Positions 14,623 through 19,000 of a stretch of DNA of 19,000 nucleotides are shown here, piece by piece. Numbering within the stretch: position 1 is the stretch's first letter; each line of letters starts with the position of its first letter. The notes under the pieces are model-generated. The model was not told the origin of the DNA, ran no database searches, and worked only from the letters and a program-made list of their open reading frames with translations. A program made the translations under genes and the position numbers. This stretch comes from Anaerolineae bacterium (GTDB taxonomy: Bacteria; Chloroflexota; Anaerolineae; JADYZS01), in contig JADYZS010000140.1 of assembly GCA_020853075.1 (NCBI GenBank), forward strand, positions 1 to 19,000, given 5' to 3'.

Positions 14623-15951
14623 CTAATCTCGCAGGCTCTCAAGCACCGCCTCAAACCCTGGAAACGAGTCGGCGATGCACTCCGTTCCCCGGATCACTGT
14701 TTCGCCCTCGGCCAATAGCCCCGCGACGGCCAAGGCCATCGCCAGGCGGTGGTCGTTGTGGCTCTCCACCACCGCGCCGCGCAGCCGCACCGGCCCGGCG
14801 ACAGCAAAGCCATCGGGCCGCTCCTCAATCTCGGCCCCCATCTTGCGCAGTTCCCCGGCGACGGTGGCGATGCGGTCGGTCTCTTTGACGCGCAATTCCT
14901 CTGCATCGCGCACCACCGTCACGCCGCTAGCCTGCGTCGCGGCCACCGCCAGGATGGGGAGTTCATCTATCAGGCGCGGGATGAGCGGCCCCGCCACTTC
15001 CACCGCCTTCAGGCCCTCGCCCGCGCACGCCCGCAAATCGCCCACTGGCTCGCCCCCGGCCTCCCACTGATCCAGGATTTCCACGCGCGCCCCCATCGCC
15101 TCCAACGTTTCCAACAGTCCGGCGCGCGTGGGGTTGATGCCGACGTTCTCCACCACGACCTCAGAGCCGGGGACGAGGCTGGCGGCGACCAGCAGAAACG
15201 CGGCAGAGGAGGGATCGCCCGGCACGGTGATGTCCAACGGCATCAGGACAGAGGTGCGCGGTGCCAGAGCAACGACATTGCCCGCCCTGGTCAGGTCGGC
15301 ACCCATCGCCGTCAGCATCCGCTCGGTGTGGTCGCGCGCGGGGCCCGGCTCGCGCACGATGACGCTGGCTTGTGCATACAACCCCGCCAGGAGCACCGCA
15401 GATTTGACCTGGGCACTGGCGACGGGAAGCGTGTAGTCCACCCCTTCCAAGTCTCCCCCCTGGATGGCAAGCGGAAGGAGCCGCCCGCTCTCTCGCCCCA
15501 GGATGGTCGCTCCCATCCAGCGGAGCGGGTCGGCCACGCGCCCCATCGGGCGGCGGCGCAACTGCTCGTTGCCGTCCAGGATGCTGAAGAACGATTGCCC
15601 GGCCAGAATCCCGGCCAGGAGCCGCGCCGTCGTGCCGGAGCCGCCGCAATTCAGGTATTCTGTAGGCTCCCGCAAGCCGCGCAGCCCTCTGCCCTGCACC
15701 AACAGATCAGCCGAGGACGCGCGGGATGCCGGCGCGATGCCTGCCGGTTCGGCCAGAGGGCTGACCTCCGCACCGAGGACCTGCACGCAGCGGAGCGTCG
15801 CCTGGCAATCGGTAGCCGGGAGCCAGCCGCGCACGCGGGTAACGCCGTCGGCCAGCGCGCCCAGGAGAAGCGCGCGGTGCGAGATAGATTTGTCGCCCGG
15901 AACGCGTGTCCGCCCACGCAATGGCCGGCCGGAGGTAATATGTAATTCCAT
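14623..15951 (-). CDS. aroA: 3-phosphoshikimate 1-carboxyvinyltransferase (EPSP synthase)
   Basis: 442 residues, normal length. Motifs are the shikimate-3-phosphate lysine in VPGDKSISHRALLLG (17-31), NCGGSGTTARLLAG (101-114), the phosphate-binding NEQLRRRPM (128-136), SAQVKSA (179-185) and, near the C-terminus, a DELPILAVAA segment and ETDRIATVAGELRKMGAEIE. The enzyme transfers the enolpyruvyl group of phosphoenolpyruvate to shikimate 3-phosphate, and is the glyphosate target. The start at 15951 is preceded by GGGAG about 8 bases upstream. It is transcribed with tyrA, the HAD gene, aroE and aroC. A 60-base palindrome (15993-16052) separates it from the HAD gene, and the toxin promoter lies just past its TAG stop. 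Assignment is secure. Confidence 0.95.
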   Translation of the reverse strand: MELHITSGRPLRGRTRVPGDKSISHRALLLGALADGVTRVRGWLPATDCQATLRCVQVLGAEVSPLAEPAGIAPASRASSADLLVQGRGLRGLREPTEYLNCGGSGTTARLLAGILAGQSFFSILDGNEQLRRRPMGRVADPLRWMGATILGRESGRLLPLAIQGGDLEGVDYTLPVASAQVKSAVLLAGLYAQASVIVREPGPARDHTERMLTAMGADLTRAGNVVALAPRTSVLMPLDITVPGDPSSAAFLLVAASLVPGSEVVVENVGINPTRAGLLETLEAMGARVEILDQWEAGGEPVGDLRACAGEGLKAVEVAGPLIPRLIDELPILAVAATQASGVTVVRDAEELRVKETDRIATVAGELRKMGAEIEERPDGFAVAGPVRLRGAVVESHNDHRLAMALAVAGLLAEGETVIRGTECIADSFPGFEAVLESLRD

Positions 15952-15992
15952 GATGCGACTCCCATGTGCACGGCGAAGGATAACAGTAGCCT

Positions 15993-16052
15993 ACCACAAA
16001 GACACCAAGACACAAAGTTTTTCTTTTCTTTGTGCCTTTGTGTCTTTGTGGT
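15993..16052. repeat. 25-bp palindrome built from CACAAAG/CTTTGTG units
   Basis: The arms 15993-16017 and 16028-16052 match as inverted repeats at 23 of 25 positions around the pyrimidine loop TTTTTCTTTT. Each arm is itself made of near-heptamer CACAAAG units. It begins 10 bases after the HAD stop codon. No T run follows the stem on the minus strand, so it is not a standard terminator. It looks like a dispersed REP/MITE-type palindrome, and may fold in the mRNA between the HAD gene and aroA. Confidence 0.8.
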
Positions 16053-16062
16053 GAGACAGCCG

Positions 16063-16836
16063 CTATTTTTGCTTAGATGTTCGCAGTGACGCCCACGCCG
16101 CGAGCGCGGCAGGGAGTTCCTTGAGCGAAGCGATGCGCGCGTCTGGCACGATAGACGCGTCGTGCTCCTCGCGGAAAGGGACTTCCACCAGCACCGCGCG
16201 CAGGCCAACGCCCTGCGGCCCCGCCACGTCCTCTTTCAGCCGGTCGCCCACGAAAACCACATCTTCAGGCTGCACGCCGATCTCGGCCAGCGCGCGGCGG
16301 TATATCTGCGGATGAGGCTTGACGTAGCCGGCAGCGGAGGAATAGACCCGCCGGGGAACCAGGTCAAGGAGGCCGCAAGCGGCCATGTCGGCATCGTGGA
16401 CGTCGGCGGGCCAGAAGGTATTGGAAACGAGGCCCAGGCGCAGGCAGCGCGCCTGCAACGCTCGCAGCGTCTCCACCGCGCCATCCACCGGCCGGATGAC
16501 CGCGTGGATGGGCGCGTAGAAGGCCGCGCGGCAGGCCGCCCAGACCCCATCGGTCAGCGACAGCCCCAGGCTCGCCAACCCCTCCTGCAACACGCGATCC
16601 GTGGAATCACCCCGTAACGTCTCCTGGGTGGCACGGTAGGCGTGGGCGAAGCGGTCTCGGTAAGCCGCGGCGAACGCTTCAGCCGCGGGAGCGATCCCGA
16701 AGCGTCGTAGCGCGGCGTAGAAGCCGCGCAATCCCTCCTGGCCCAGCGCGCCGAAGTCCACGCCGTGGCCTTCGTAGTGGATGAGCGTCCCAACCAGGTC
16801 AAAGAGGACGGCTTTGAGCACACTGTTCCTTGTCAT
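16063..16836 (-). CDS. HAD-superfamily hydrolase with unusual motif I
   Basis: 257 residues with the haloacid dehalogenase core. Motif I is FDLVGTL (nucleophile D13), motif II is LVSNT (S138), motif III is the lysine in GYVKPHPQIY (K173), and motif IV is FVGDRLKEDVAG (D198, D203). A helical cap lies between about 20 and 105, a C1 cap. The second Asp of the usual DxDGT motif I, the general acid/base of HAD phosphatases, is Val15 here, as in dehalogenase- or phosphonatase-like branches that lack it, so phosphatase activity is uncertain. Its start follows the tyrA stop by 3 bases, and aroA lies downstream, so it belongs to the aro operon. No aromatic-pathway HAD enzyme is established, so the link is positional only. 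Confidence 0.85.
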   Translation of the reverse strand: MTRNSVLKAVLFDLVGTLIHYEGHGVDFGALGQEGLRGFYAALRRFGIAPAAEAFAAAYRDRFAHAYRATQETLRGDSTDRVLQEGLASLGLSLTDGVWAACRAAFYAPIHAVIRPVDGAVETLRALQARCLRLGLVSNTFWPADVHDADMAACGLLDLVPRRVYSSAAGYVKPHPQIYRRALAEIGVQPEDVVFVGDRLKEDVAGPQGVGLRAVLVEVPFREEHDASIVPDARIASLKELPAALAAWASLRTSKQK

Positions 16837-16839
16837 TTT

Positions 16840-17706
16840 CTACATCCGGCTCCGCCGCGCGCGGGCTCCTTCCAGAAGTGCCCGCAGGCTCGCTTCATCT
16901 TCCCGCCGTAGGCAATCCGCCAGGCTGCCCAACTGTCCCTGGAGCGCCTCTACCATCGCCAGCACCGCCTCGCGATTCGTCAGCAGGATGTCCAGCATCA
17001 TCGTCACGTCGCTGGCCGCCAGGCGCGAGGTATCGCGGAAGCCGCTGGCAGCCACGTCCCACACTGCCTTGTCAGCCTGGCCCACCTCTTCCGCCGCGGC
17101 CACCAGGGCCGAGGAGAGGAGATAAGGCAGGTGGCTGATGGCGGCCACTAGGCGGTCGTGGCGCTCCGGTTCCAGGAAGATGACGCGGGAACCGGCGGTG
17201 GTCGCCAGCGACGCGGCCAGCGCGACGGCCTGCAAGCCGGTGCGCGGCAAAGGTGTCAGCACAAAGGTCTTGCCCTGGTACAGCGTCGCCTCGGCCACCT
17301 CAATGCCTGTGGTTTCCTTCCCGCACATGGGATGCCCGCCGATGGGTTGCAGGCCATCGGGGAGCGCGGCCAGCGCGCGACAAATGGTGCTCTTGGTACT
17401 CCCCATGTCCAGCACGACGCAAGGAGGAGAGAGAAGGCTGCCCAACATGGGAATCTGGCGGAGGATGGTACGGACGGGTGTGGCGAGAACGACAATGTCC
17501 GCATCCGCCACGCCCGCGGCTAAGTCAGTGGTTGCCCTATCTACCGCTCCCATCCTCAGGGCCAGTTCCACCGTTTCCGGGCGGCGCGCGATGCCCACCA
17601 CCTCGCGGCAGGCGTGCCGTTCTCGCAAGGCCAGACCGAGCGAGCCGCCCATCAGCCCCAGGCCGACGATGGCGACACGGGCCTCGCTTAGAGACTTGGG
17701 GACCAT
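16840..17706 (-). CDS. tyrA: Prephenate dehydrogenase (TyrA)
   Basis: 288 residues from the ATG at 17706. The NAD(P)-binding loop VGLGLMGGSLGLALR (14-28) is followed by VLATP (73-77), LDMGSTKS (99-106), IGGHPMCGKETTG (122-134) and the dimerisation/active-site segment SHLPYLLSSAL (191-201). ASGFRDTSRLAASD (220-233) is also typical. The enzyme oxidatively decarboxylates prephenate (or arogenate) to 4-hydroxyphenylpyruvate (or tyrosine); the sequence does not show which. No ACT or chorismate mutase domain is fused. The frame continues to a TTG at 17757, which has an AGGGG upstream, so the N-terminus could be 17 residues longer. The family's Rossmann fold begins at residue 10 of the shorter form. 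First gene of the aro block. Stop TAG. Confidence 0.93.
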   Translation of the reverse strand: MVPKSLSEARVAIVGLGLMGGSLGLALRERHACREVVGIARRPETVELALRMGAVDRATTDLAAGVADADIVVLATPVRTILRQIPMLGSLLSPPCVVLDMGSTKSTICRALAALPDGLQPIGGHPMCGKETTGIEVAEATLYQGKTFVLTPLPRTGLQAVALAASLATTAGSRVIFLEPERHDRLVAAISHLPYLLSSALVAAAEEVGQADKAVWDVAASGFRDTSRLAASDVTMMLDILLTNREAVLAMVEALQGQLGSLADCLRREDEASLRALLEGARARRSRM

Positions 17707-17824
17707 CTCTACCCCTGCAGGAGCAGGATGCTGGCGCTCGGATGTAGAGGCGTTCAACTGAATGCCCCTAGCGCTCTGCCAAACCTCAATCCTCGGTTTG
17801 AGATTTCATCCAGGACCATGCATG

Positions 17825-18754
17825 TCACCTGTTCACTATCGTATTGATCCAGAATTCGCTAAAGCGCGATCCATCCACTTTCGTTACAATGCGGATAGGT
17901 TTCCCCGAGGGATGAATGCGCTCCGTGAGCCACCCGTCTTTTTCTTTCAGAAGCAAGGGAATCTCTTTTATCTCAGTTCCCTCATCCCATCCTAGAGCAA
18001 TCGCGCAGGCTAATGGATCATGTTGGAAATTGATGATGTCCCGAGGTAATCCTTCGCAGGTTTCTCCATATCTCATTTCAATCTTCTCATCCGCTGCGAA
18101 TGCCTCAGCCTGCTGTGCGATGAGATGTCCCAATGCTCCTGACATTCGTAAGTCGTCCAGGCACGCTCTTCTCAGGCTTGTCTCTACCGTTACCGCGAGG
18201 GGAATGAGCGTTGGCTTAGAATTCTGTATGACGTGCTTCGCCGACCTGACATCCACCTGGACATTGAAATCCATCTCATTTCCCCAGTTTGGATAACCAG
18301 GCCGGGGAGGATAGACGTAACCTCCCATGAGGAAGAGTCTCGCCTGCATCAAGATTCCAGGATACCGAATATCGAGCAGATACAAATTCGTATAAGGCCC
18401 AATACCGATAATAGTCGCACCTTGCTCAATGCTTTTCTTAAGAAGGTGAATAGCCTCCTCTGGAGCATTAGGGGAAGGAACAATCGGCTCCGGCCAATAC
18501 CTTTCCTCCAGCGGAAGGCCCAGTTCGTAGCGGTAGAATCCCTGAGATGTATCCGCCCCTGCTGCAACTGGAATGTCGCTTCTCTTTTCAAGTCCTAAGA
18601 CGTACCGAACGTATCCGGTTCTTCTCCCATTGCTGTCACCCACTATCGTGATTCCTGTTAGATGGACACCTCTCGCCCACCGCAGCAACATCGCCAGCGC
18701 GCAGAGGTCGTCAATATCACCTCCCAGGTCCGTATCAAGGTGGATCTTGTTCAT
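17825..18754 (-). CDS. Nucleoside hydrolase (IU-NH family)
   Basis: 309 residues, normal length. The calcium/ribose-binding motif appears as IHLDTDLGGDIDDLCAL (4-20), with IGIGPYTNLYLL, LFLMGGYVYP and the NEMDFNV segment. Near the C-terminus is NFQHDPLACAIAL, with the calcium-binding Asp. Enzymes of this family cleave purine or pyrimidine ribonucleosides to base plus ribose; the residues visible do not fix the base specificity. No signal peptide is present, so it acts in the cytoplasm, probably in salvage. Base composition is lower than its neighbours (29 of 60 G+C in 18061-18120, against 45 of 60 in aroA at 15301-15360), a hint of acquisition. It ends about 118 bases before the tyrA start on the same strand; shared transcription is possible but unproven. 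Confidence 0.92.
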   Translation of the reverse strand: MNKIHLDTDLGGDIDDLCALAMLLRWARGVHLTGITIVGDSNGRRTGYVRYVLGLEKRSDIPVAAGADTSQGFYRYELGLPLEERYWPEPIVPSPNAPEEAIHLLKKSIEQGATIIGIGPYTNLYLLDIRYPGILMQARLFLMGGYVYPPRPGYPNWGNEMDFNVQVDVRSAKHVIQNSKPTLIPLAVTVETSLRRACLDDLRMSGALGHLIAQQAEAFAADEKIEMRYGETCEGLPRDIINFQHDPLACAIALGWDEGTEIKEIPLLLKEKDGWLTERIHPSGKPIRIVTKVDGSRFSEFWINTIVNR

Positions 18755-18798
18755 CGCGGTTTAGAACTTCCCTATCCTCAAGGCCAACGTGGATTTGT

Positions 18799-18861
18799 CC
18801 CCTCCCCTGCGTACTCGTGCATTCTTCCCAACGCCGTAGCGGGGGAGGGCAAGGGTGGGGG
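18799..18861. repeat. GC-rich imperfect palindrome
   Basis: CCCCTCCCCTGCGTAC (18799-18814) pairs imperfectly with GTAGCGGGGGAGGG (18836-18849), followed by a G-rich run to 18861. It resembles the dispersed palindromic elements seen near gene ends in some high-GC bacteria. It is noncoding, and only one copy is in this window. Confidence 0.45.
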
Positions 18862-18917
18862 CCTCTCTCCTCGTTAGTACCTATCCTAAAATTCATGGGA
18901 GAAGAGCAAGTAGGGGT

Positions 18918-19000
18918 CAGCGGATGCCTTCGGCGTAGCGGAATAGCGGATAATCCCCTCGCAGACAGCCGTTATCCGCTAATCCGCTACCTATCCGCTG
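18918..19000. repeat. Inverted cluster of AGCGGAT octamer-like units
   Basis: Arms 18935-18953 and 18972-18990 are inverted repeats at 18 of 19 positions. An outer CAGCGGAT (18918-18925) pairs with ATCCGCTG (18993-19000). Each arm is a direct array of (T)AGCGGA(T/A) units, so the element is both tandem and palindromic. It runs to the window edge and may continue. Its function is unknown. Confidence 0.75.

Noticed and set aside
17780..17800. CAAACC/GGTTTG inverted repeat upstream of tyrA as a riboswitch or attenuator
   Set aside because: Only a 6-bp stem, with no T-box motifs or leader peptide visible.

Overview
The window looks like a chromosomal stretch from a member of the Chloroflexota (Anaerolineae or a related class). 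This is an inference from several features: a surface protein with long Thr-Pro-rich TNTPT/TRTPT linkers, a VWA plus DNRLRE-like architecture, a decaprenyl-phosphate phosphoribosyltransferase-type UbiA protein, flavin-dependent ThyX, and mostly high-GC coding sequence. No rRNA, tRNA, CRISPR array, transposase or phage gene was seen.

Left part (1-4759). The 3' part of a secreted or cell-surface VWA protein gene enters from the left edge and ends at a strong hairpin terminator (1598-1631). Opposite it lies a ubiA-type prenyltransferase gene whose promoter places the transcription start on the ATG. A two-gene plus-strand unit of unrecognised proteins follows (2687-4273 and 4313-4759). The first has two copies of a winged-helix-like C-terminal motif and the second has two Cys pairs that could bind zinc.

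Middle (4848-11879). tlyA (rRNA 2'-O-methyltransferase, minus) is divergent from a CBS-CBS-ACT protein gene (plus). Then come a large M36 fungalysin-type metalloprotease with two P domains and no signal peptide, and a thyX plus beta-glucuronidase (GH2) pair only 5 nt apart.

Right part (11934-18754, all minus strand). Read in the direction of transcription: a lower-GC nucleoside hydrolase gene, tyrA, a HAD hydrolase gene, aroA, a RelE-type toxin and Phd/YefM-type antitoxin pair, aroE and aroC. This is a shikimate/tyrosine operon with a toxin-antitoxin module inside it. The antitoxin gene overlaps aroE by 8 nt. aroE carries one in-frame amber codon that removes its last 68 codons although the coding sequence is intact on both sides. 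Together aroE, aroA and aroC would carry dehydroshikimate to chorismate, and TyrA would draw prephenate towards tyrosine.

The most interesting observations are the toxin-antitoxin module in the aro operon with its own near-consensus promoter and a palindrome over the -10 box, the amber codon in aroE, the recurring promoter-on-start-codon (leaderless) arrangement, the unrecognised winged-helix/zinc gene pair, and two palindromic repeat elements (15993-16052 and 18918-19000).
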